Shown piece after piece: positions 41,440-49,650 of a stretch of 64,000 bases of DNA. Under the pieces are notes generated by a model that saw nothing but the letters and a program-made list of their open reading frames with translations, made no database searches and was not told the DNA's origin. How positions within the stretch are numbered: the stretch's first letter is position 1; each line of letters starts with the position of its first letter. Made by a program: the position numbers and the translations under genes. The DNA comes from Cupriavidus agavae (GTDB taxonomy: Bacteria; Pseudomonadota; Gammaproteobacteria; Burkholderiales; Burkholderiaceae): the NCBI RefSeq assembly GCF_004217045.1, contig NZ_SGXM01000002.1:496001-560000 (forward strand). Direction: 5' to 3'.

Positions 41440-42923
41440 GGCATCTGGGTGGAGGCGGGCGCGGCGGTGCCGGCGACGGGCGGATGGCCTGCGTAGCCGC
41501 CGCCGAGCGTCCAGATCAGGCGGAACTGGAGATCGAGCCGCTGGCCCTGCAACTGCGCCACCTGCTGGCGCTGGGCCAGCACCTCGGATTGGGCGGCCAG
41601 CACGGCCAGCTGGTTGACGAGACCGGCCTGCCAGCGCCGGGCGGCGAGCGCGTAGGCGTGATCGGCCAGCTGCAGCGCGTGCTGGCGCTGCGTGATCTCG
41701 GTGCCCGTGGCCTGCAGGCCATCGACCGTATCGGCGGTGTCGCGCAGCGCCTGGGTCAGCGTCTGGTTGTAGTCGGCCACGGCCGCGTCATAGGCGGCGT
41801 AGCGGCCGTGGAGGTCCGCGCGCAGGCGTCCGCCCTCGAACACGGGCAGGTGCAGCGACGGACCGAACGAGAACGCGCGGCTTGCGCCGAGCAGGAAATC
41901 CGACGGGGTGATCGTGGTCAGCCCCGCCATGGCGTTGAGCGAGATGTCGGGCAGGAAGGCGGTGCGCGCCACCTCGATATCCTTCGACGCGGCCTCCACA
42001 CGCCAGCGGGCCGCTACCAGATCGGGCCGGCGCGACAGCAGGCCGATGCGGGCATCGTCGGGCAGCCCGGCCACGGGCTTGCGCGCGGCCCCGGACAGCA
42101 GGACGGGCCGGGCGATGGCGAGCCCGCGGTCCGGCCCCTTGCCGAGCAGCGCCGCCAGTTGGTGGCGCACCACGGCAATCTCGTCATCGATCCGTGTCAG
42201 GTCCGCCTCGGCGCCGGCCAGGTCGGCGTCCTGCAGCGTCAGGCCCACCTGCGTATCGAGCCCCGCCGCCAGCCGCTGGCGGCCCACGCGGGCCAGTTCG
42301 CGGCGCTGGTCGATAGTCTGCGCAGTCACGTCGCGCAACGCAAAGAGCGTGGCCAGGCGGGCATAGACGCGCGCCACGCCCGTGGTCAGCACGAGCTTCG
42401 CGGACTGGGCTTCGGCGTCTGCCTCGCTGACGCCCGACAGCGCCGCCTGCAACGCCGCGCGGTGGCGGCCCCAGAAATCGAGGTCATACGACAGCGTGCC
42501 CGATAACTGCGCCTGGTCGACCCATCGTCCGGCCAGCGGCGTGCCGCGCAGCGTGTCGGTCTCGGAAATCCGTTCGCGGTGGAACCCGCCTTCGATGCCG
42601 GCGTGGGGATAGAGCCCGCTGCGCGCGCCTTCGGCCAGCGCCCGCGCCGAGGCCAGCCGCGCCAGCGCGGCCTGCAGCGTGGGGCTGCCAGCCAGCGCCT
42701 CGCGGGTCAGCGCACCAAGCTGGGGATCGCCGAACTGGTCGGCCCAATCCTGCGCGGGCCACTGGCCGTGCTGCGCCGGCAGGCTGCGCGCCGCGTCCGA
42801 AACCGGTGCAAGGCGCTGCGTGGTGCGCGCGTCGCCGAACGCGGCACACCCGGCCAGGGCGGCGGTGGTTGACATGACAACGGCCAGCGAGGCAAGCCGC
42901 CATCCGGTAGTAGCAGAAGGCAT
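41436..42923 (-). CDS. NodT-family outer-membrane efflux lipoprotein
   Basis: A 495-residue TolC/OprM-like channel. The lipobox LAGC places a lipidated C26 at the mature N-terminus, and the coiled alpha-hairpin repeats of the family (LGALTREALAGSPTLQAALA and DYNQTLTQALRDTADTVDGL) are clear. First gene of the efflux operon (41439-42923 to 40249), with an ATGA overlap to the adaptor. Confidence 0.9.
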   Translation of the reverse strand: MPSATTGWRLASLAVVMSTTAALAGCAAFGDARTTQRLAPVSDAARSLPAQHGQWPAQDWADQFGDPQLGALTREALAGSPTLQAALARLASARALAEGARSGLYPHAGIEGGFHRERISETDTLRGTPLAGRWVDQAQLSGTLSYDLDFWGRHRAALQAALSGVSEADAEAQSAKLVLTTGVARVYARLATLFALRDVTAQTIDQRRELARVGRQRLAAGLDTQVGLTLQDADLAGAEADLTRIDDEIAVVRHQLAALLGKGPDRGLAIARPVLLSGAARKPVAGLPDDARIGLLSRRPDLVAARWRVEAASKDIEVARTAFLPDISLNAMAGLTTITPSDFLLGASRAFSFGPSLHLPVFEGGRLRADLHGRYAAYDAAVADYNQTLTQALRDTADTVDGLQATGTEITQRQHALQLADHAYALAARRWQAGLVNQLAVLAAQSEVLAQRQQVAQLQGQRLDLQFRLIWTLGGGYAGHPPVAGTAAPASTQMP

Positions 42924-43234
42924 GGCGGCCCCTATCCAAGGATGCGATAGGCGAAGTCTGGCGCGACAGCGCGTTTCACGTGATCGCGCAGGCAGACATT
43001 CTGTCGGGATCGCACCGTGCCGGTACCGAACTCCTCACGTTGGCTCCCAAACCCACCCCCAACCCTTGCCGCCCCAAACCAAAGGCACCCTGCCTACACG
43101 AAAAGGTGAGTGCCATTTCACAAACCTATACGAACGTTTAACCAGACCTCATCCACGCGCCAATTGAGACCACCCATGGGCGGCTCCTACGATTCACTGC
43201 ACCAGACACCGATTCGACGAGGGAGCCTTCCAGC
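42924..43234. other. divergent promoter region, no gene seen
   Basis: 311 bp holding the promoters of the nodT gene (minus) and of the small-peptide/AraC/cioAB locus (plus). A C/A-rich stretch at about 43040-43090 and GGTGAGTGCCATTTCAC near 43105-43121 stand out, but I cannot assign a regulator site. Confidence 0.4.
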
Positions 43235-43399
43235 ATGAAATCCCGTCTCTTCCCGAACACGTTGTACGCCTTGGCCGCAGTCGTTGCGCTGGCCCTGGCT
43301 GGCGCAGGCGTGCACCGCATGTGGGCACAGGCCATCGCGCCGATCCAACCGGCTGCTTCGGCCGGCCACCACACCGCCTCCGAGGAGCGCACGCGATGA
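43235..43399 (+). CDS. 54-aa exported or membrane peptide of the cioAB locus
   Basis: A short gene encoding MKSRLFPNTLYALAAVVALA then LAGAGVHRMW and a polar tail of about 24 residues. One N-terminal hydrophobic span, so a membrane-anchored or cleaved peptide. GGGAG precedes ATG 43235 and its stop overlaps the next start (ATGA at 43396-43399), which strongly supports it. No match recognised; a cytochrome bd accessory role is conceivable given the neighbours. Confidence 0.6.
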   Translation: MKSRLFPNTLYALAAVVALALAGAGVHRMWAQAIAPIQPAASAGHHTASEERTR

Positions 43400-43545
43400 C
43401 CCCGAACACCGTTGCCGACACCGAACCGATGCACGACGCCAGCCTGGACAGCCGGGAGAGCCTGGTACTGATGTATGGCTGGATCGTGCTGGCCGTCATG
43501 AACCTGATCCTGATCGCCGTGGCTTTCCTGCGCTACGCCGCCTGA
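43396..43545 (+). CDS. 49-aa single-pass membrane peptide of the cioAB locus
   Basis: A 49-residue peptide with an acidic N-terminus (DTEPMHDASLDSRESL) and one C-terminal helix (VLMYGWIVLAVMNLILIAVA). Coupled to the upstream peptide through ATGA and followed 41 bp later by an AraC gene. In size it resembles the small CydX-type subunits of bd oxidases, but sequence similarity cannot be claimed. Confidence 0.6.
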   Translation: MTPNTVADTEPMHDASLDSRESLVLMYGWIVLAVMNLILIAVAFLRYAA

Positions 43546-43586
43546 GCCGCCACCCCGCCCGCCACCGAAATCCGAGAAGCCACGCC

Positions 43587-44591
43587 ATGAAAGATCTGTC
43601 GACTCCCGTCCTCGAAAAGCCCGAAGTCTCCCGCCCGCCGCTGCCGCAATCGCAGCGCGTGGCCAGCGCCCAGGCTCCGGCCCTCGTCTACCGCGAGCAG
43701 CTCTGGCGCCAGCCGCCCGACGCCGATGCGCTGCAGGCACGCCGTCCTGACTCGATCGTGATCTCGCGCTGGGCCTGCGACGGCGACGAGGAAGTCTCCG
43801 TGGCGCACGAAGGCGCGCCGGACCACCACTGCATCTCGCTGGCGCTGCGCTCGGGTTCGATCCGCTTCCTCTGCGCCGGCATGCCGGTGTTCGACGGCCG
43901 CGTGACGGCTGGCGCCGTGCAGGTGACCGCCCCGGGCGTGGCCGCCCGCGCCGTCTTCACCTCGGCCTGCGACGTGCTCCACCTGTTCGTCCCCCAGGCG
44001 GTGCTGGCGGCCTGCTACGAGGACCAGTTCGGCCATGCGCATCCCGGCGAACTGCTGCTCGACGACCCGTTCATCCATAACGATCCGGCGCTCGAACGCC
44101 TGGGCCAGGCGCTGGCCGTGGCGCATGCGCAGGACGCCGGCCTGGGCCGCATGTTCGCCGACAGCGTGGCGCTGGCCATCGTGGCCCGCGTGGTGGCGAG
44201 CCACTTCCAGCGCGTGGCCACGAACCACCGCGCGCAGACCGCACTGCCGCAGTGGCGCCTGCGCCGGGCCATCGCGTTCATCGACGAGAACCTGGCGGCG
44301 CCGATCGGCCTGGCCGATATCGCCGGCAGCACCGGGCTCACGCGCATGTACTTTGCCGCGCAGTTCCGCCGCGCCACCGGCATGCGCCCGCACGAATACC
44401 TGGTGCGCCGCCGTATCGAGCACGCACAGGACCTGCTGCGCAGCGGCCAGGGCAGCGTGCTCGAAGTTGCCATGCGCAGCGGCTTCCGCTCGCAGGCCCA
44501 TTTCACCACCGTCTTCAAGCGTTTCGTCGGCGATACCCCGTACTGCTGGCGTGTCAAGGTCACCTCTACCCAAGGGAGCAACCATGTCTGA
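43587..44591 (+). CDS. AraC-family regulator
   Basis: A 334-residue regulator with a C-terminal double HTH (about 225-325: LRRAIAFIDENLAAPIGLAD, IAGSTGLTRMYFAAQFRRAT, then VLEVAMRSGFRSQAHFTTVFK). The N-terminal two thirds form a sensor domain of the AraC-binding type. Its stop overlaps the DUF3331 start by 8 bp, so it belongs to the cioAB locus and probably regulates it. Signal unknown. Confidence 0.9.
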   Translation: MKDLSTPVLEKPEVSRPPLPQSQRVASAQAPALVYREQLWRQPPDADALQARRPDSIVISRWACDGDEEVSVAHEGAPDHHCISLALRSGSIRFLCAGMPVFDGRVTAGAVQVTAPGVAARAVFTSACDVLHLFVPQAVLAACYEDQFGHAHPGELLLDDPFIHNDPALERLGQALAVAHAQDAGLGRMFADSVALAIVARVVASHFQRVATNHRAQTALPQWRLRRAIAFIDENLAAPIGLADIAGSTGLTRMYFAAQFRRATGMRPHEYLVRRRIEHAQDLLRSGQGSVLEVAMRSGFRSQAHFTTVFKRFVGDTPYCWRVKVTSTQGSNHV

Positions 44592-45045
44592 AGCTACTGG
44601 CGTCATGAACCCGGCCGCCGCGGAAACCCGCGACGCACCCTTCGACAGCTCGTGCGAGGCATGGCTGCGCACGATTGCCCTGCTCGAACCGCAACAGCAC
44701 ACGCTCACGTACACGGCCGAGGACCACGCTGGCCGCGCGCATGCCCCGATCGTCACGGTCATCGAGCGCCCCAGCACGGCGCTGGCCGTGGTGAGCTGGC
44801 GCGATGCCACGCACTGCCGCTACGGCGAGCAGATCTGGGCCATCGGCACCGCCCGCGAACCCGGCATCTGCGCGCTGACCGGCCTGCCGATTCCCCGGCT
44901 TGCCACCGTGTACCGCCCGCAGCGCACGCGCCCGGCTCCGCTCAACGCCGAGGCAATGATCCTGGCGTCGGCCATCGAGAACTGCTGCGGCGTGACCGAG
45001 CCGGCGCGCGACCCCCAACCCGCGTTCCGCTACCGTTCCCGGTAA
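44584..45045 (+). CDS. DUF3331 protein
   Basis: A 153-residue protein of DUF3331, a family largely restricted to Burkholderia-group bacteria. The signature REPGICALTGLPIPRLATVYRP is visible and includes a cysteine; CCGV follows. No enzymatic function is known. It is wedged between araC (8-bp overlap) and cioA (6-bp gap), so a part in control or assembly of the oxidase is likely, but unproven. Confidence 0.82.
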   Translation: MSEATGVMNPAAAETRDAPFDSSCEAWLRTIALLEPQQHTLTYTAEDHAGRAHAPIVTVIERPSTALAVVSWRDATHCRYGEQIWAIGTAREPGICALTGLPIPRLATVYRPQRTRPAPLNAEAMILASAIENCCGVTEPARDPQPAFRYRSR

Positions 45046-45051
45046 TCCGCC

Positions 45052-46479
45052 ATGGCACTCGACAACGTCCTAGACCTCTCGCGCGGCCAGTTCGCGTTCA
45101 CCGCGATCTTCCACATCCTCTGGCCGATCCTGACCATCAGCCTGTCGGCCTACCTGTTCATCGTGGAAGCACTCTGGGTGCGCACCGGCAACCTCGCCTG
45201 GTACCGCCACGCCCGCTTCTGGGGCAAGCTGCTGCTGCTGAACTTCGCCGTGGGCGTGGTCAGCGGCATCCCGATGGAGTTCGAGTTCGGCACCAACTGG
45301 AGCAGCTTCTCGCAGTTCACGGGCCAGTTCTTCGGCAACATCCTCGGCTTCGAAGGCGCCATGGCGTTCATGCTCGAAGCCGGCTTCATCGGCATCATGA
45401 TGTTCGGCTGGGACCGCGTGTCCAAGGGCGTGCACCTGTTTGCCACCGGCATGGTGGCGCTGGGCTCGTCGCTGTCGGCCTTCTGGATCATGGTGGCCAA
45501 CTCCTGGATGCAGACGCCGGCCGGCGTGGCCGTGGTGGACGGCAAGATCGTGGTGACAGACTACCTGCGCGCCATCTTCAACCCCGACGCCATCTGGGGC
45601 ATCACCCACATGTGGATGGCCGCGCTCGAAACCGGCTTCGTGGTGGTGGCGGGCATCTCGGCGTACTACCTGTTCCGCCGCCGCAACCCCGAGTTCTTCG
45701 CCCGTTCGTTCCGGCTGGCGATGCTGCTGCTGATGATCGTGGCGCCGCTGCAGGTCTGGCTCGGCGACGGCAGCGGCGTGGATGTCTTCAAGACCCAGCC
45801 CGCCAAGGGCGCCGCGATCGAAGGCCACTGGCATACCAACGCGCCCGGCACCGCCGCGCCGTGGTCGCTGCTGGCCTGGCCAGACCAGCAGCAGCAACGC
45901 AATGCCTGGTCGCTCGAAGTGCCCGGCATGCTGAGCCTGCTGGCCACGCACGAGGTGCACGGCACGGTGACCGGACTGGCCGACATCCCGCGCGCCGACC
46001 AGCCGCCCATGCTGCCGCTGCTCTACTACTCGTTCCGCGTGATGGCCGGCATCGGCTTCCTGCTGGTACTGCTGGCGCTGCGCACCGCGCAGGTGGTGTA
46101 CCGCACCCGCCGCAAGCCCGAGAACCTGGCACAGCATCGCTGGCTGATGCTGGCCTGGGTGCTGGCCATCCCTCTGCCCTACCTGGCCGTGGAATGCGGC
46201 TGGATCGTGCGCGAGGTGGGCCGCCAGCCGTGGCTGGTCTATGGCCTGCTGCGGACCGAGGCGGGCGTCTCCACCGCGATCAGCGCGCTTGACGTGACCA
46301 GCAGCATGGTGATGTTCGCCGCGTTCTATGCGGTCCTGCTGGCCACGTTCGCCTGGCTGGCCTCGCGCTGGCTGCGCAAGGGCCCCGACCTGACGCTGCC
46401 GGCGCCGCTGCAGGGCCTGCCGCGACCTCTCGCCACCTCCGCCAGCCCGGTTACGCTGGCCGACGGCGGCACCTACTGA
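45052..46479 (+). CDS. cioA: cytochrome bd-type quinol oxidase subunit I (CioA)
   Basis: A 475-residue haem-bearing subunit of the cyanide-insensitive terminal oxidase in the inner membrane. Recognisable are FAFTAIFHILWPILT (axial His region), GIPMEFEFGTNWS, THMWMAALETGFVVVAG (haem ligand region) and GWIVREVGRQPWLVYGLLRT. The quinol loop is short, as in CioA rather than E. coli CydA, fitting the Cio subgroup, which tolerates cyanide and works at low O2 or under stress. cioB follows after 16 bp. Confidence 0.92.
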   Translation: MALDNVLDLSRGQFAFTAIFHILWPILTISLSAYLFIVEALWVRTGNLAWYRHARFWGKLLLLNFAVGVVSGIPMEFEFGTNWSSFSQFTGQFFGNILGFEGAMAFMLEAGFIGIMMFGWDRVSKGVHLFATGMVALGSSLSAFWIMVANSWMQTPAGVAVVDGKIVVTDYLRAIFNPDAIWGITHMWMAALETGFVVVAGISAYYLFRRRNPEFFARSFRLAMLLLMIVAPLQVWLGDGSGVDVFKTQPAKGAAIEGHWHTNAPGTAAPWSLLAWPDQQQQRNAWSLEVPGMLSLLATHEVHGTVTGLADIPRADQPPMLPLLYYSFRVMAGIGFLLVLLALRTAQVVYRTRRKPENLAQHRWLMLAWVLAIPLPYLAVECGWIVREVGRQPWLVYGLLRTEAGVSTAISALDVTSSMVMFAAFYAVLLATFAWLASRWLRKGPDLTLPAPLQGLPRPLATSASPVTLADGGTY

Positions 46480-46495
46480 TACCGAGGCATCGATC

Positions 46496-47467
46496 ATGGA
46501 AACCTCCCCCCACTCCCTGCTGGTCACGCTCTGGTTCGGCATCCTGGGCCTGATGCTGGCGTGCTATGTCGTCACTGACGGTTTCGACCTGGGCATCGGC
46601 ATCCTGAGCCTGTTCGCGCCCGAACGCAGCACCCGCGACGCGATGGTTACCTCGATCGCGCACGTCTGGGATGCCAACGAGACCTGGCTCGTGGTGCTCG
46701 GCGGCGGCCTGTTCGGCGCCTTCCCGGCGGCCTACGCGCTGCTGCTGCCGCATCTGTACGTGCCGCTGATGGCGCTGATTGCCGGGCTGATCATGCGCGG
46801 CGCGGCCATCGAGTTCCGCCATGCCGCGGGACACAGCGTGCTGTGGGACCGCGTGTTCGGCGTCGGCAGCCTGGTAGCGGCCGTTGCGCAGGGCGTGATC
46901 CTGGGGCGCCTGATCACCGGCCTGAACCCCGGCGCGTGGAACGCGGTGTTCACGCTGTTCGCGGCCATCGGCGTGGCCGCCGGCTATGCGCTGCTGGGCG
47001 CCACCTACCTGATCAAGAAGACGTCCTACCCGGTGGAAAGCGCGGCGCGCGGCTGGGCGCTGTGGATGTTGCCGGTCACGGTAGTCAGCGCGCTGGTGCT
47101 GTCGTACGCCACGCTGCACCTGAGCCTGATCGGCACCGAGCGCTGGCACGAACACGGCGTGCTGGCGATTCTGCTGGCGCTGGGCGTGGTCGCTGCCGGC
47201 GCCGTGGCCTGGCTTGCCGGCTCGACCTGGACGGGCAGCCGCCGCGCACCGTTCCGCGCCGCCGTGCTGCTGTTCCTGGTCTCGTTCGGCGGGCTGGCGA
47301 TCAGCCTGTTCCCGAACGTGGTGCCCGGCAAGCTGTCACTGATGGCTGCTGCCTCCGATGACAAGACCCTGGTCTTCATGCTGATCGGCATCGGCCTGCT
47401 GCTGCCGGTGATGCTGGGCTACAACCTCTATCAGTACCACGTATTCCGCGGCAAAGTTGCCGCCTGA
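46496..47467 (+). CDS. cioB: cytochrome bd-type quinol oxidase subunit II (CioB)
   Basis: A 323-residue eight-helix subunit paired with CioA. Family segments are LACYVVTDGFDLGIGILSLF, VWDANETWLVVLGGGLFGAFP and the C-terminal LMAAASDDKTLVFMLIGIGLLLPVMLGYN. A strong terminator follows at 47498, which closes the transcription unit. Confidence 0.92.
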   Translation: METSPHSLLVTLWFGILGLMLACYVVTDGFDLGIGILSLFAPERSTRDAMVTSIAHVWDANETWLVVLGGGLFGAFPAAYALLLPHLYVPLMALIAGLIMRGAAIEFRHAAGHSVLWDRVFGVGSLVAAVAQGVILGRLITGLNPGAWNAVFTLFAAIGVAAGYALLGATYLIKKTSYPVESAARGWALWMLPVTVVSALVLSYATLHLSLIGTERWHEHGVLAILLALGVVAAGAVAWLAGSTWTGSRRAPFRAAVLLFLVSFGGLAISLFPNVVPGKLSLMAAASDDKTLVFMLIGIGLLLPVMLGYNLYQYHVFRGKVAA

Positions 47468-47497
47468 CCCGCGTTGTTGCTGTCTCCCCCGCTCCCT

Positions 47498-47522
47498 CCC
47501 CGGCTTCGGCCGGGGCTTTTTT
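47498..47522 (+). terminator. Rho-independent terminator of cioAB
   Basis: CCCCGGC-TTCG-GCCGGGG (47498-47515) is a UUCG-tetraloop hairpin followed by C and six T. Textbook form. Confidence 0.92.
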
Positions 47523-47533
47523 ACGTCCGGGGG

Positions 47534-48799
47534 CTACGTCTTGAGATAGGCCGCCGCACCCTCGCCTGCCACGCGGCCGCTGGCGAAGCAGACGGTCAGC
47601 AGGTAACCGCCCGTGGGCGCCTCCCAGTCGAGCATTTCGCCGGCGCAGAACACGCCGGGCAGCGCGGCCAGCATGAGCCGCGCGTCCATGGCCTCGAAGC
47701 GCACGCCGCCGGCCGAGCTGATGACTTCGTCGATGGGTCGCGCGCGGTCCAGCCGCAGCGGCAGTGCCTTGATGGCTGCGCCCAGCGCCACGGGGTCGTG
47801 CATCGCGTCTTTTGACAGCACCTCGCGCAGCAAGCCCGCCTTGACGCCGGTAATGCCAAGCCGGCTTTGCAGGTGGCTCGACACCGAGCGCGAACCGCGC
47901 GGGTGCGCCACCTCGGCGGCGACGTTCTCCGCCGTGCGCCCCGGCGCCAGGTCCAGCGTGATGGTGGCATTGCCGTGGGCATCGATCAGGTCGCGGATCG
48001 GCGCGGACATCGCGTAGACCAGGCTGCCTTCGATGCCGGTCTCGCTGACGACGAATTCCCCCTGCCGGTGCAGCACCGTGCCGTCCGCCAGCGTCACGCC
48101 GATGGCCACCGGCTTGACCGGGTGCCCGGCATGGCGGGTGCGGAGTACCTCGCTCCACGCCACGTCGAAGCCGCAGTTGGCAGGCCGCAGCGGCGCCACG
48201 TCCACACCTCGCGCCGCCAGCAATGGCAGCCAGGCGCCATCGGAGCCAAGCCGCGCCCAGCTGCCGCCGCCCAGCGCCAGCACCACGGCGCGCGCCGCCA
48301 CCTCGGTGTCGCCATCGCGCGTGGCGAAGCGCAGCCCATGCCAGCCATCGACGGACGGACCGAAGCCGAGCCAGCGATGGCGCGTATGGATGCTCACGCC
48401 CGACTCGCGCAGCCGGTGCAGCCACGCCCGCAGCAGCGGTGCGGCTTTCATGTCGGTGGGGAAGACGCGGCCGGAGGTGCCGACGAAGGTGTCGATGCCG
48501 AGATCGTGCACCCAGGCGCGCAGCGCATTGGCGTCGAAGCCCGCCAGCAGCGGCGCGATACGGTCTGCGCGCGCGCCGTAGCGGCGCAGGAAGGCGTCTG
48601 CCGCCTCGGCATGGGTGATGTTCATGCCGCCCTTGCCCGCCATCAGGAACTTGCGGCCCACCGACGGCATGGCGTCGTAGAGCTGCACGGGCATGCCTTG
48701 CGCGGCCAGCCGCTCGGCGGCCATCAGGCCAGCCGGGCCGCCGCCAATGACGATGGCGCCCGCAAGGCGGACAGGAGCGGTGGCTGAGGCTGTGGACAT
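47534..48799 (-). CDS. HI0933/BaiN-type FAD flavoprotein
   Basis: A 421-residue NAD(P)/FAD-dependent oxidoreductase-like protein with FAD motif AIVIGGGPAGLMAAERLAA and the family-specific SVGRKFLMAGKGGMNITHAE. Members bind FAD; most have no established reaction. The length matches the TIGR03862 branch. A Dps gene lies upstream on the same strand; a small hairpin with a following T-run at 48877-48901 separates them. Confidence 0.85.
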   Translation of the reverse strand: MSTASATAPVRLAGAIVIGGGPAGLMAAERLAAQGMPVQLYDAMPSVGRKFLMAGKGGMNITHAEAADAFLRRYGARADRIAPLLAGFDANALRAWVHDLGIDTFVGTSGRVFPTDMKAAPLLRAWLHRLRESGVSIHTRHRWLGFGPSVDGWHGLRFATRDGDTEVAARAVVLALGGGSWARLGSDGAWLPLLAARGVDVAPLRPANCGFDVAWSEVLRTRHAGHPVKPVAIGVTLADGTVLHRQGEFVVSETGIEGSLVYAMSAPIRDLIDAHGNATITLDLAPGRTAENVAAEVAHPRGSRSVSSHLQSRLGITGVKAGLLREVLSKDAMHDPVALGAAIKALPLRLDRARPIDEVISSAGGVRFEAMDARLMLAALPGVFCAGEMLDWEAPTGGYLLTVCFASGRVAGEGAAAYLKT

Positions 48800-48876
48800 G
48801 GTTTGGGCGGATGGCGGCAGGCCGCCGGATTATAAGCGCAGCGGGCGCCCCGGCCAGCCTCCCGCCGCCCATGTGA

Positions 48877-48901
48877 AAACGCCCTCTCCACCGGAGAGGG
48901 C
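48877..48901 (-). terminator. probable terminator after dps
   Basis: On the minus strand GCCCTCTCC (48901-48893) pairs with GGAGAGGGC (48889-48881) around GGT, followed by G and four T (48879-48876). It comes 36 bp past the dps stop. Confidence 0.6.
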
Positions 48902-48936
48902 GCCTGACCGCGCAGAACGCGTGGGGGAGCGCGCGC

Positions 48937-49413
48937 TTACTTGACCGCTTCGCCCAGGAACCAGGCGCGGCGCTGGGCCTCGTCGATCCAGTTTTCCAGC
49001 AGGCTGGCGGTGGCCACATCGGCGTGGTCGTCGCAGACCGCGTGGGCGTCGAGCATGTCTTCCACGAGCTTGAGGTTGTCCGCATGCAGCTCGCGCAGCA
49101 TGGACTTCGGCGAGACCTGCTCCTCGTCGTTGTCGCGCAGGCGCTGCAGGCGGGCGATATTGCCGATCGAGCGCAGCGTGGTGCCGCCAATCTTGCGCAC
49201 GCGCTCGGCCACGTCGTCGGTCATGGCGAAAATCTGCTCCGACTGCTCGTCGAGCATCAGGTGGTAGTCCCGGAAATGCGGGCCGGACATGTGCCAGTGG
49301 AAGTTCTTGGTCTTCAGGTAGAGCGCGAAGACGTCGGCCAGCAGCCGGTTCAGGTGATCGGAGATCTCGGTGACGGCCAGGCCGGCATCCGAATCGAGGG
49401 ACGTCTTGGTCAT
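48937..49413 (-). CDS. dps: Dps-family ferritin-like DNA-protecting protein
   Basis: A 158-residue dodecameric miniferritin. Ferroxidase residues are visible: FALYLKTKNFHWHMSGPHFR and HLMLDEQSEQIFAMTDDVAER. It oxidises Fe2+ with H2O2 and, in stress, can bind DNA; here the N-terminus is short and not very basic. ATG 49413 has AGGAG at ideal distance. Confidence 0.92.
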   Translation of the reverse strand: MTKTSLDSDAGLAVTEISDHLNRLLADVFALYLKTKNFHWHMSGPHFRDYHLMLDEQSEQIFAMTDDVAERVRKIGGTTLRSIGNIARLQRLRDNDEEQVSPKSMLRELHADNLKLVEDMLDAHAVCDDHADVATASLLENWIDEAQRRAWFLGEAVK

Positions 49414-49650
49414 GTTGACTCCTGCAAGGGATCCATTCGCTGGCGGACGCTGCACCGCGAAAGTGCACTGCCGGCCGCCAGGCCTGTCGGTTCGGGGGAA
49501 CACCGTGCCATCATGGCGGCGATCCGGCGGGCGGCCTTGCGCGGGAAGCCCAGACTTTGCCGGTTTGCATGGCAAAACAATCTGAACAACCCACCATACC
49601 TTCATATGATTACTAGTGCAGTCATTCGGCATTAGTATCAGCGTCGGGCC

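Noticed and set aside
43104..43121. CRP-type site GGTGAGTGCCATTTCACA upstream of the small-peptide gene
   Set aside because: Arms match GTGA/TCAC but the spacer is 8 bp instead of 6, so it does not fit the CRP consensus.
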